Source of the DNA: Pseudomonas farris
Lineage (GTDB): Bacteria > Pseudomonadota > Gammaproteobacteria > Pseudomonadales > Pseudomonadaceae
Direction of reading: 5' to 3'
DNA: 64,000 nt
Assembly: GCF_019145235.1 (NCBI RefSeq)
Contig: NZ_JAHSTV010000016.1
Coordinates: 1-64,000 of the forward strand
Positions 52,631-61,279 of this stretch are shown here, piece by piece. The translations under genes were made by a program, and so were the position numbers. The notes beneath the pieces are model-generated. The model saw only the letters and a program-made list of their open reading frames with translations. It did no database searches and was not told where the DNA came from. Every line of letters starts with the position of its first letter. The stretch's first letter is position 1.

Positions 52631-52721
52631 TTCGCGAGCAAGCCCGCTCCCACAGGGATGCCGGTGTACGCAGAATCTGTGTACACATCGATCAAATGTG
52701 GGAGCGGGCTTGCTCGCGAAG
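52631..52721. repeat. Paired REP family 1 elements
   Basis: Unit from TTCGCGAGCAAGCCCGCTCC at 52631 and an inverted unit TGTGGGAGCGGGCTTGCTCG ending at about 52721. It separates the ABC gene from the convergent sulfatase-like gene. Confidence 0.9.
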
Positions 52722-52746
52722 TGGCCGGCTCAGCCAACAAACAACC

Positions 52747-54444
52747 TCACTGCCCCACCGCCACACTCGGCACCACCCGCCCCGGCGTCACAATGCTGTT
52801 CAGATCAATATGCTTCCACTCAGGCTTGGCCCCCAACCGCGCATTAAACCGATAGTTAAAGGTGAAATCGTCCCCCGTCGGCATACTCAGCGGTTTGCCA
52901 TACACCGCCTCAATCCCCGCCAGGTCATAACCCATCACCTGCAGCAACGTCGGGAAGATGTTGTAGTGACTGGAGCGATCCTTGTTGGCCGGCAACTGCG
53001 CCTGCCAGTCCAGCGTCTTCAAACCGCTGCCCGAAATCACCACCAACGGCACCAACCCCTCCTCCTCCACCGGATCACCACCGCAGTGAGTATTGAGCCC
53101 AGGGTTACCGCGCTCGTGCAGATCCTGCCCATGGTCCGAGGTGTAAATCAACAGCGCACGGCTCAAATCCGCCTGAGCGAACACCCGTGCGAAAAACTCG
53201 CCAACATTCCACAACACAGTATTTTTGTAGGCATTGCGGTACAGCAACCAATCATCTGGCTGACCGTCGAAACCATCGCGTGTGCCCATGTCCGCCACTT
53301 CGACAAACTGCCCACGGGGCAATGTCGGGCGGTAAGCCATGAACGCATCCGGGTACTTGTCGTGCACCGGAAAATGCGCACCCACCTTGTTGATCACCAC
53401 CAGCTGCGGCTCACCGTCGTTGAGCAGATCGATCAGCTTGGCCGCCGCTGCCATGTCGCGGTCACGCACGCTGGTCTGGTCGAATTGCACGAACTCGTCG
53501 ATGTCCTTTTTCTCGGCAGCGTTCATCAGGTTCTGCAAGTTGCCAGCAGTGCGTTGGGAGTCGATGTAAACGGTGCGCAGCCCGGCGTTTTTTGCGTACT
53601 GCCAGATCGACGGCAGCGTGCTGTTGATCCGCATGTAGTCGGCGCGGGTGCCACCGTAACGCAGCGTGACATTGGTATCGGCGCTGCAATTGGCGATGGA
53701 CGCCGCGTAGCCGTAATTGAAAATGTCCACGCCCGGGCGCGGTTCCTTGAGGTTGCTGTGCACACCGAACGGCGTGTTGATGTCCAGGTAGTTGCCGGAA
53801 ATGCTCTCGTCGATGATCAGCACAATGTCGTGCCCCACCGGCTGGTCGATGCGCGTCAGGCTCACCGGTTCCCGCGGGCCGACGGTGTTGTGCAGCGCTT
53901 CATAGGTGAACAGATTCAAATAGGCCAACGGGGTGTACATGATCGGCAAGCCACGGGCACCCTCGCCGGCCCGCACGAACAGCACGGCGCTGAGCATCAG
54001 CACCCCCAGCACTGGCGCCGCCACCAACAACGCACCCGGTAATGGCACCCGTCGACGCGGCTTGAGCCCAATACCGAACAGCAGCAACAAACCACTGACT
54101 GTCCCGCTGATGATTGCATCGCGGTACTGGTACGCCGCTTCTTGAATGAACCCACCGGAATACACCAGCGACACAAAACTGCTGTAGGTCATGTAACCGG
54201 CAGTCACTTGTGTATAGACGTCGAAGAACACCGCCGAGCCAAACATCGCCAACGCGAACAGATGACGAATCAGCGCCTGGCGGATGTAAGCGGTCATGAA
54301 CAACGCCACGGTCAGCACGACGAACATTGCGCCATACAGCACCATCGGGAAACCGATGCCCAGCGCACTAAGACGATCGAGGTAGTAGTCGTAATTCTTG
54401 AGCAGATACAGAACCAGCAGCAGTTCTTTGAGGTAATGGATCAT
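52747..54444 (-). CDS. inner-membrane sulfatase/phosphoethanolamine transferase-like enzyme
   Basis: A 565-residue protein: five N-terminal membrane helices, then a periplasmic alkaline-phosphatase-like domain. DIVLIIDESISGNYLDINTP places an Asp and a Ser where EptA-type enzymes have Glu/Asp and the nucleophile Thr; LIYTSDHGQDLHERG (Asp, His) completes the metal site. It probably transfers phosphoethanolamine or phosphoglycerol to an envelope glycan or lipid. The ATG at 54444 is used; upstream codons have no support. It is divergent from the exopolysaccharide operon. Confidence 0.82.
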   Translation of the reverse strand: MIHYLKELLLVLYLLKNYDYYLDRLSALGIGFPMVLYGAMFVVLTVALFMTAYIRQALIRHLFALAMFGSAVFFDVYTQVTAGYMTYSSFVSLVYSGGFIQEAAYQYRDAIISGTVSGLLLLFGIGLKPRRRVPLPGALLVAAPVLGVLMLSAVLFVRAGEGARGLPIMYTPLAYLNLFTYEALHNTVGPREPVSLTRIDQPVGHDIVLIIDESISGNYLDINTPFGVHSNLKEPRPGVDIFNYGYAASIANCSADTNVTLRYGGTRADYMRINSTLPSIWQYAKNAGLRTVYIDSQRTAGNLQNLMNAAEKKDIDEFVQFDQTSVRDRDMAAAAKLIDLLNDGEPQLVVINKVGAHFPVHDKYPDAFMAYRPTLPRGQFVEVADMGTRDGFDGQPDDWLLYRNAYKNTVLWNVGEFFARVFAQADLSRALLIYTSDHGQDLHERGNPGLNTHCGGDPVEEEGLVPLVVISGSGLKTLDWQAQLPANKDRSSHYNIFPTLLQVMGYDLAGIEAVYGKPLSMPTGDDFTFNYRFNARLGAKPEWKHIDLNSIVTPGRVVPSVAVGQ

Positions 54445-54824
54445 GGTGTTTACAGCACCTCCGGGGCCAATGCATTGTCGGCCATTTTCTGACACTAGCA
54501 CCGAGCCCTCGAAGCGCAAGAAATGCCGGTTTTTTTCCTAAAGCGTCAAAAAAACGTTGCCTCAAATCTGACACACTCAAGCGTCTGTAACCCTTGTGTT
54601 TCAAGCCTTACGACCGTTTATCGTTTTCTTCAAACCGTCAGAAACCCCTCAAAACCGCGGCAAATCCAGCAGCGGCAAGCACTTGATGGCAAATAGCCCG
54701 TGAAATCGGGGTTTTCCCGGTCGAGTTACCCGTCATTTTGCTGACTCGCTTTCCCATGGCTGGGCTATACCCCTTTTGACAGTCTCATTTCAGTTACATC
54801 CACCGTTTTACGAGGCACGCCAAT
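54445..54824. other. Divergent intergenic region before the exopolysaccharide operon
   Basis: 380 bases with AT-rich tracts (54525-54560). It must hold promoters for the transferase and for the long operon beginning with ugd, but I could not pick out a -35/-10, sigma-54, AlgU or FleQ site with confidence. Confidence 0.4.
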
Positions 54825-56177
54825 ATGGACGTGAGCGTATTTGGTACGGGTTACGTCGGTCTGATACAAGCCGCGGCATTGGCCGATGTCGGACATCGTG
54901 TGCTGTGCGTTGATATTGACCCCAACAAGATCAAGCAACTGCAACAAGCCGTGCCCCCGATCAGCGAACCGGGACTGTCCAGCACACTGGAAGACAACAT
55001 CAAGGCCGGTCGCCTGCTCTTCTCCACTCAGGCCAGTGACGCGGTCGAACACGCCGAACTGATTTTCATCGCGGTGGGCACTCCCGCCGATGAAGACGGT
55101 TCCGCCGACCTCAGCCATGTGCTGAATGTCACTCGGCAGATCGCCAGTTTCATGGAGTCAGACCGCACCCTGATCATCAAGTCCACCGTGCCGGTGGGCA
55201 CCGCGGACCAGGTGGCAAGCACCGCTAACGAAGAACTGCAACGCCGTGGCAAAGAGGCGTTGAACGTGCGAGTGGTGTCCAACCCGGAGTTTCTCAAGGA
55301 AGGCAGCGCCCTGGCCGATTGCATGCGCCCGGACCGGATCATCGTCGGCACCAATGACGATGAAGCGCGCAACCAATTGAGCGAACTCTATGCGCCGTTC
55401 TGCCGCAACCGCGAAAAGCTCATGTTCATGGACAACCGCAGCGCCGAGCTGACCAAGTACGCGGCCAACGCAATGCTCGCCACCCGCATCAGTTTCATGA
55501 ACGAACTGGCCAACCTCACCGAGTTGCTGGGGGCCGACATTGAGGCGGTGCGCAAAGGCATCGGCTCGGACCCGCGCATCGGTTATCACTTCATCTACCC
55601 CGGCTGTGGCTTCGGCGGCTCGTGCTTTCCCAAAGACCTGCGTGCCCTGTTGCACACCGCCGAACACAACGGCATGCCAATGCGTCTGCTGCGTAGCGTC
55701 ACCGACGTGAACGACAGCCAGCGGCACATTCTGTTCAGCAAACTGCAGGCGCTATTTCCCGATGGCCTGGTCGGCAAATCCATCGCGATTTGGGGCCTGG
55801 CCTTCAAGCCCAATACCGATGACATGCGCGAAGCGCCCAGCCGATATCTGATGGAGGCGCTGTGGGCCGGAGGCGCGAGCGTGCAGGCTTACGATCCGGA
55901 AGCCATGTCCGAGTGCCGGCGCATTTACGGCTACCGCAATGACCTGCACTTGTGCGCGACCCGCGACGACACCCTGGAAGATGCCGACGCGCTGGTGATC
56001 TGCACCGAGTGGAAAAATTTCCGTGTGGTCGACTTCGATCTGCTGGCGAGCAAATTGCGCGCGCGGGTGATCGTCGACGGGCGCAATCTTTACAACCCGG
56101 AGCACGTGGCGGCGGCCGGTTTGCACTACAGCGGTATCGGGCTTCGGCACATCGCTCCCGAGGCGCCACGGCCATGA
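54825..56177 (+). CDS. ugd: UDP-glucose 6-dehydrogenase
   Basis: A 450-residue UDP-glucose/GDP-mannose dehydrogenase-family enzyme that makes UDP-glucuronate. The N-terminal Rossmann motif is MDVSVFGTGYVGLIQAAALA; the catalytic cysteine lies in GCGFGGSCFPKDLRALLHTA; KPNTDDMREAPS lies near the C-terminus. It is the first gene of the operon. UDP-glucuronate is the substrate for the next gene's epimerase. Confidence 0.93.
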   Translation: MDVSVFGTGYVGLIQAAALADVGHRVLCVDIDPNKIKQLQQAVPPISEPGLSSTLEDNIKAGRLLFSTQASDAVEHAELIFIAVGTPADEDGSADLSHVLNVTRQIASFMESDRTLIIKSTVPVGTADQVASTANEELQRRGKEALNVRVVSNPEFLKEGSALADCMRPDRIIVGTNDDEARNQLSELYAPFCRNREKLMFMDNRSAELTKYAANAMLATRISFMNELANLTELLGADIEAVRKGIGSDPRIGYHFIYPGCGFGGSCFPKDLRALLHTAEHNGMPMRLLRSVTDVNDSQRHILFSKLQALFPDGLVGKSIAIWGLAFKPNTDDMREAPSRYLMEALWAGGASVQAYDPEAMSECRRIYGYRNDLHLCATRDDTLEDADALVICTEWKNFRVVDFDLLASKLRARVIVDGRNLYNPEHVAAAGLHYSGIGLRHIAPEAPRP

Positions 56178-57232
56178 AGATACTCGTCACCGGAGCGGCC
56201 GGTTTCATTGGCGCCCATTGCGTGTTGCGGCTGTTGCGCGATGGGCATCAAGTGTGCGGCCTGGACAATTTCAACGACTTCTACGACCCGCAGCTCAAGC
56301 ACGACCGCGTGGATTGGGTGTGCAAGCAAGTCGGCGATTTCCCGCTCGCGAAAGTCGATGTGGCCGACGCCACGGCCCTCGATGCCTTGTTTGTTCGTGA
56401 ACAACCAGAGGTGGTGATTCACCTCGCGGCCCAGGCCGGGGTGCGTTACTCCCTGGAAAATCCCCGGGCCTACGTCGACAGCAATCTGAGCGGGTTTCTC
56501 AACATCCTCGAAAGCTGCCGTCACCACCCGGTCAAACACTTGATCTATGCCTCGTCCAGTTCGGTCTACGGCGCCAATCAGCACACGCCTTACTCGGTCA
56601 AGGACTGCGTCGACCATCCGTTGTCGTTGTACGCCGCGACCAAAAAAGCCAATGAACTGATGGCCCACAGCTACAGCCATCTGTTCGGCATTCCCTGCAC
56701 CGGTTTACGTTTTTTCACCGTGTACGGGCCTTGGGGCCGGCCAGACATGTCGCCGATCCAGTTCGCCCGGGCGATTGCCGAAGGGCAGCCGGTGAAGCTG
56801 TTCAACTACGGCGAGCACCAGCGTGATTTCACCTACATCGACGACATCATCGAGAGCATCGCCCGTCTGATCGAGCGCGCCCCCCTAGCAGCACCGCAGT
56901 GGAACCGCGAACAACCAGACCCGGCCAGCAGCATGGCGCCATGGCGCATTTACAACATTGGCGGACAACAGCCAGTGGAGCTCAAGGACTACCTGGCGCT
57001 GCTGGAAAAACACCTCGGACAAAAAGCCCTCGTCGAGTTGCTGCCCCTGCAACCGGGCGACGTGCTCAACACCTGCGCCGATGCCAGTGATCTGGCCCAG
57101 GCCACCGGTTTCCAGCCACGGATCGAGCTGGATGAAGGACTCGGACGATTCATCGCCTGGTTCCGTGACTACTACCCACTGCGCAACGCCCACTCGCCAC
57201 TCGCGTCCGGGCTTCAGCGGAGGACTCTATGA
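56174..57232 (+). CDS. NAD-dependent nucleotide-sugar epimerase (UDP-glucuronate 4-epimerase type)
   Basis: A 352-residue SDR enzyme: GxxGxxG in VTGAAGFIGAHCVLRLL, then YASSSSVYGANQHTPYS with the active Ser/Tyr region and the YAATKKANE Tyr-x3-Lys motif. Length and YSVKDCVDHPLSLYAATKKA-type context match UDP-glucuronate 4-epimerases that give UDP-galacturonate. It is coupled to ugd by ATGA. Other 4,6-epimerase activities cannot be excluded. Confidence 0.88.
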   Translation: MKILVTGAAGFIGAHCVLRLLRDGHQVCGLDNFNDFYDPQLKHDRVDWVCKQVGDFPLAKVDVADATALDALFVREQPEVVIHLAAQAGVRYSLENPRAYVDSNLSGFLNILESCRHHPVKHLIYASSSSVYGANQHTPYSVKDCVDHPLSLYAATKKANELMAHSYSHLFGIPCTGLRFFTVYGPWGRPDMSPIQFARAIAEGQPVKLFNYGEHQRDFTYIDDIIESIARLIERAPLAAPQWNREQPDPASSMAPWRIYNIGGQQPVELKDYLALLEKHLGQKALVELLPLQPGDVLNTCADASDLAQATGFQPRIELDEGLGRFIAWFRDYYPLRNAHSPLASGLQRRTL

Positions 57233-57975
57233 CTGGACATGAAAAAGGCGTGTTGCTCAATCACATGCAGCGTGACAAACGCCTGGACCCCGAACACCGA
57301 ATGCGCCTGGACACGGCGATCCACATGCAGGGCCGCGGCTGGATGACCGGCCGCGACGGTGGCCGGCCCTGGACGCTGTCGCGAACCAACCGGGTGGTTG
57401 CATGCCTTGGCGCGCTGGTGATTCTGCTGCTGCTCTCCCCTGTGCTGCTGGGCCTGGCGCTGGTGATCAAGTTCAGCAGCCCGGGACCGGTGATGTTCGT
57501 GCAAAAGCGCACCGGTTACCGCGGCCGCCTGTTCGGCATGTACAAGTTCCGCACCATGGTGACCAACGCCGAAGAGCTCAAGGAGTCGTTGCGGCACCTG
57601 AACAAGCACGGCGCCGATGCCATCGATTTCAAGATCGACAACGACCCAAGGATTACCCCCATCGGCAGCTTCCTGCGGCGCAGCAGCCTCGATGAGTTGC
57701 CCAATCTGATCAATGTTGTCAGCGGCGACATGCGTTTAGTCGGTCCACGACCGACCTCCTTCAACGCCTATCGCTACAAAGACAACCACCTTGCACGCCT
57801 GAGCATCTACCCCGGCATGACCGGCCTGTGGCAGATCTCCGGGCGCAGCAATATCGACTTCGACCAGCGCGTTGAGTTGGACCTCAGCTATATCGCCGAG
57901 CAGAGCCTCTTGCTTGATCTGAAGATCCTGTTGAAAACCCCCTTCAAAGTATTCAGCGGCCACGGAGCGAGTTAA
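57229..57975 (+). CDS. polyprenyl-phosphate sugar phosphotransferase (exopolysaccharide priming)
   Basis: A 248-residue bacterial sugar transferase of the WbaP/WcaJ C-terminal type, short and without the 5-helix N-terminal part. A single membrane helix is LGALVILLLLSPVLLGLALV; the catalytic block has FVQKRTGYRGRLFGMYKFRT, RRSSLDELPNLINVVSGDMR and VGPRPTSF; PGMTGLWQISGRSN is the substrate region. It links the first sugar-1-phosphate to undecaprenyl phosphate. Overlap ATGA with the epimerase. Confidence 0.93.
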   Translation: MTGHEKGVLLNHMQRDKRLDPEHRMRLDTAIHMQGRGWMTGRDGGRPWTLSRTNRVVACLGALVILLLLSPVLLGLALVIKFSSPGPVMFVQKRTGYRGRLFGMYKFRTMVTNAEELKESLRHLNKHGADAIDFKIDNDPRITPIGSFLRRSSLDELPNLINVVSGDMRLVGPRPTSFNAYRYKDNHLARLSIYPGMTGLWQISGRSNIDFDQRVELDLSYIAEQSLLLDLKILLKTPFKVFSGHGAS

Positions 57976-58620
57976 ATGGACGGTTCATCGAATAAAAGCC
58001 TGACCATCGCCAGCCCGAGCGAGACCAACCTGACCTCGACCGTGCTCGACCTGGATCTGCGGATCCTCTTTCTGACCGCTGCCAATCCAGGCGCCGGCAC
58101 CACCACCAGCGCCCTGGCGCTGGCCAGCCAACTGGCGTCAATGAGCAGCGGCCAAGTGCTGCTGGTGGACGCCAGCCAATCGGAGAGCAACCTCACGCAA
58201 CAGCTGGGGCTGACCAAAGAACGCGGCTTTCGTGACCTGCTGTTCAACGCCTCGCCGCCGCTGCTGCAGGACTGCCTGGTGAACGTCTCCAGCCTGCCCT
58301 TCCACATCCTGCCGAACGGGCGGCACATCCGTGGCGCCGAACACCTGACGACTGAACAGCTGGCCCCGTTGCTCAACCAGCTGGGCGATCGGTATCGCTT
58401 CGTGGTGATCGACGGCGACGCGGTGTATTCGGCCGCCGATACCTTGGTCATCAGCACCTTGGTGGACGGCGTGATCATGGTGGTGCGCGCCGAAGACACG
58501 CGCTGGGAAGTGGCCCAGGCCGCGGTCCAGCGCCTGACCCAGGCCGGCGCCAAACTGGTGGGCAGCGTCTTCAACCGGCGCAAGTACTACATGCCCAAAT
58601 GGCTCTACAAAAACCTGTAA
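57976..58620 (+). CDS. BY-kinase-like/ParA-like ATPase with degenerate Walker A
   Basis: A 214-residue protein with the fold of CpsD/Wzc-type tyrosine kinase domains. The P-loop reads AANPGAGTTTSALALA: the lysine of GKS/T is a threonine. VLLVDASQSE (Walker A') and FVVIDGDAVY (Walker B) are also altered, and there is no tyrosine-rich C-terminal cluster, only YYMPKWLYKNL. It starts right after the sugar-transferase stop. It may be a non-catalytic or differently acting partner of the co-polymerase at 59684. Confidence 0.8.
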   Translation: MDGSSNKSLTIASPSETNLTSTVLDLDLRILFLTAANPGAGTTTSALALASQLASMSSGQVLLVDASQSESNLTQQLGLTKERGFRDLLFNASPPLLQDCLVNVSSLPFHILPNGRHIRGAEHLTTEQLAPLLNQLGDRYRFVVIDGDAVYSAADTLVISTLVDGVIMVVRAEDTRWEVAQAAVQRLTQAGAKLVGSVFNRRKYYMPKWLYKNL

Positions 58621-58643
58621 GCAACCGCAGAAAGGATGACGCC

Positions 58644-59666
58644 ATGAACGCCAAAATGCTTCTCCTGCTGTTGCTGCCGCTTGCAGGTTGCTCCAGCACC
58701 AGTGAAACCCAGCAAATGCCGGTACAGATTCTCACGGCCGAGCCGGCCAATGCCCAGGCCACCGACATGCCCAAGGTTGAACAGACCTTGCGGCCCAAGG
58801 ATGTGCTGGATGTGATCTTCCACGTCAGCACCAGTAGCTCGGGGGCTTACCGCATTCAGCCCGGTGACCAGGTCGCCCTGAACTTCACCGCGGCCAGCCA
58901 GCTTAACGGCACTCAACTGGTGCTGCCCGACGGCACCATCGAACTGCCAGGGGCCAATACCGCGGTGAAAATCGGCGGGCTGACGGCCGTCGAAGCGCGG
59001 CAGGAGATCCAGCGTGCCTATGAGCGCAAATCCCTGTTTCAGCCCAATCGCAATCAGGTGACGGTGCTGGTCACCAGCCCGCTGAGCAACGAGCTAAACC
59101 TCAAGAGCAACCTGAGCCAGCCCGGTAGCGGTATGACCCGGGAGATCACCGTGGGCAACGACGGCTATGCGAGTTTCCCGGAAATAGGCTCCGTACCGCT
59201 GCAAGGCATGACGGTCAACCAACTGGAAACGTTCCTCAATCAACGTTACGCGCAACTGCCGGGGCGGATGAGGGTCGACGTCATGCTCAAGTCCACCTCG
59301 GGTAACGAAATCTATGTGCTGGGTGAAGTCGCGCAACCGGGCTCCTACCCGATTCGCCGGCCGGTCTCGGTACTCGAAGCGTTGACCCTGGCCCGTGGCA
59401 CTAACGTCAAGGCGCGACTCGATTCGGTGGTGATCATGCGCCGCACCGGCAACCATGTGCAGGCCGTGCACTACGACGTTGAAAAAGCCTTGTCCGGTGA
59501 CGCCTCGCAGATTGCTTACCTGCAACCGGACGACATGCTCTACGTGCCCAAGACCAAACTGGCCAGCGCCGGTGAGCTCGCGCGGCAACTGGCGGACGTG
59601 GTGTTGTTCCAAGGGGTGGGCTTCGGTTTCGCCTACCGCGTCGACAACAAAGACAGCGACAACTAA
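58644..59666 (+). CDS. polysaccharide export outer-membrane lipoprotein (Wza-like)
   Basis: A 340-residue lipoprotein (MLLLLLLPLAGCSSTSET; lipobox LAGC). It has the Poly_export domain (YRIQPGDQVALNFTAASQLN, about 82-170) and SLBB domains following (EIYVLGEVAQPGSYPIRRPV). It forms the export channel in the outer membrane. The ATG at 58644 follows AAAGGATGACGCC. Confidence 0.9.
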   Translation: MNAKMLLLLLLPLAGCSSTSETQQMPVQILTAEPANAQATDMPKVEQTLRPKDVLDVIFHVSTSSSGAYRIQPGDQVALNFTAASQLNGTQLVLPDGTIELPGANTAVKIGGLTAVEARQEIQRAYERKSLFQPNRNQVTVLVTSPLSNELNLKSNLSQPGSGMTREITVGNDGYASFPEIGSVPLQGMTVNQLETFLNQRYAQLPGRMRVDVMLKSTSGNEIYVLGEVAQPGSYPIRRPVSVLEALTLARGTNVKARLDSVVIMRRTGNHVQAVHYDVEKALSGDASQIAYLQPDDMLYVPKTKLASAGELARQLADVVLFQGVGFGFAYRVDNKDSDN

Positions 59667-59683
59667 CGCTCAGGTGACCGACC

Positions 59684-61279
59684 ATGAACCCAAAGGAAAA
59701 CTACCTGCATGAGTTCTTCAGGATTTTCTTCGCTAACAAACAGTTGGTGAAACGAGTCTTCCTGATCTTTGCAGTGATCGCCCTGATCTTGCCGCTGATG
59801 CTCAAGCAGAGCTTCGACATTACCGCGCAGGTGATCGTGCAGTCCAAAAAACTCTCCCAGGGAGACGCCACCACGTCCCTGACCCAAGGTGATGCCTCTT
59901 TCATTCCACCGTCACTGGCGGACATGGAAACCGAGAGCAATATCCTGCGTTCGCCGGCCCTGATCCGTCAGACCATCAGCGACCTGCGGGACAAAGGCGA
60001 GTACGCGCCCAACCCCGGGATCTTCAGCAAACTGGTGACCGAACCGATCAAACGTTTTGTGACCACCCCCTTGCGTGAATACGTTGTCAATCCGGTGCGC
60101 GATGCATTCGGGCTTGAGACCGATCCGGTTCGGGACACCGCCCTGGATACCTACACCCAAGAGGCCGTCGATAACCTGAAAATCGAAACCCTGCCGGGTT
60201 CCAACGTGATCTCCATTGTTTACAGCTTTGGCGATCCCGCCCAAGGCACCCGGTTTGTCGCGGCGCTGTTGCAAAACTACCTGGCCAGCCGTCAGGAACT
60301 GCAATCGATCGACCTGCCGCAGAGCTTCTACGAAACCAAGAAGAAGCAATATCAGGTGCGTCTCGATGGCTTGGAAGGCACGCGGCTGGCGTTGCTCGAA
60401 GGCGTGGGTTCATCCGATCCGAAGGAAGAAATTACCTTCCGCCTCAATGCCATCAATACCGAGGAACAGGCCCTGAACCTGTATCAGGATCGCCTGCTGC
60501 AAAGCCAGCGCTGGCTCGACTACCTGAAAACCGCCCTGGCGTCAGCCACCAATACGTCCCGGCTCAGCGAGTACACCTTCCCCTTCACCTTCACCACCAC
60601 GGTGGACAACATTGCGTTCGAAGACCGCGAGATCAGGCAGCTCGGTGAGCAACTGACCACTCAGGTCAGCCGCTACATGAACGACCTGGCGGTGTTCCAG
60701 CCGGGCAGTGAACCGATGCTGTTGACCCGCGAGCAGATTTCCCGCACCCGTCAGCAGTTCCTGAAAATCGTCAGCAACCGGATTCAGGAGCGGACCAACG
60801 ACCTGGCGATTGTCACCTCGGTGATCAAGCAGAAAACCGCGCGCATCGCCGACTTCAAGGACCGCATCCATCAGTTGCAAGTGGCTCAAAGCAAGCTTGC
60901 GCAGATGGACACCGAGATCAATGCCTTGCACGCGGCGTTCTCCACCTACGCCCAACGCTTTGCCGAAAGCAGCTCCGCCGGTTTGCTGGACAACGATATG
61001 TCCAACGCCCGGGTACTCAGCCCGCCGTACGAACCGACCGAGGCGGCGTTTCCCAAACCGCTGCTGATCATTCCGTTCGGGATGCTGACCGGTCTGCTGC
61101 TGGCGATTGCCTTTGTCTACGTGCGTGAGTTCTTCGATCACCGCTTCAAACACCCAGCGCAAATCACCCATGAACTGGGCTTGCCGGTGCTGTTGGTGAT
61201 CAACGAGCAAGACGTTATGCCGAACAACCCGCACAAAAACTGGACCGTGGATAGCTTCGTGCATTGGGTGCGCCATTGA
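59684..61279 (+). CDS. polysaccharide co-polymerase (Wzz/GumC-like)
   Basis: A 531-residue inner-membrane protein with helices at residues about 20-40 (VFLIFAVIALILPLMLK) and 465-485 (LLIIPFGMLTGLLLAIAFVY), and a large coiled periplasmic region between, the GumC/Wzc N-terminal arrangement. It sets polymer length and links synthesis to the Wza-like channel; the kinase domain would be the separate gene at 57976. CCAAAGG-type spacing upstream is weak. Confidence 0.9.
   Translation: MNPKENYLHEFFRIFFANKQLVKRVFLIFAVIALILPLMLKQSFDITAQVIVQSKKLSQGDATTSLTQGDASFIPPSLADMETESNILRSPALIRQTISDLRDKGEYAPNPGIFSKLVTEPIKRFVTTPLREYVVNPVRDAFGLETDPVRDTALDTYTQEAVDNLKIETLPGSNVISIVYSFGDPAQGTRFVAALLQNYLASRQELQSIDLPQSFYETKKKQYQVRLDGLEGTRLALLEGVGSSDPKEEITFRLNAINTEEQALNLYQDRLLQSQRWLDYLKTALASATNTSRLSEYTFPFTFTTTVDNIAFEDREIRQLGEQLTTQVSRYMNDLAVFQPGSEPMLLTREQISRTRQQFLKIVSNRIQERTNDLAIVTSVIKQKTARIADFKDRIHQLQVAQSKLAQMDTEINALHAAFSTYAQRFAESSSAGLLDNDMSNARVLSPPYEPTEAAFPKPLLIIPFGMLTGLLLAIAFVYVREFFDHRFKHPAQITHELGLPVLLVINEQDVMPNNPHKNWTVDSFVHWVRH

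Noticed and set aside
54520..54600. AlgU-type promoter before the exopolysaccharide operon
   Set aside because: No GAACTT-N16/17-TCTGA match was found.
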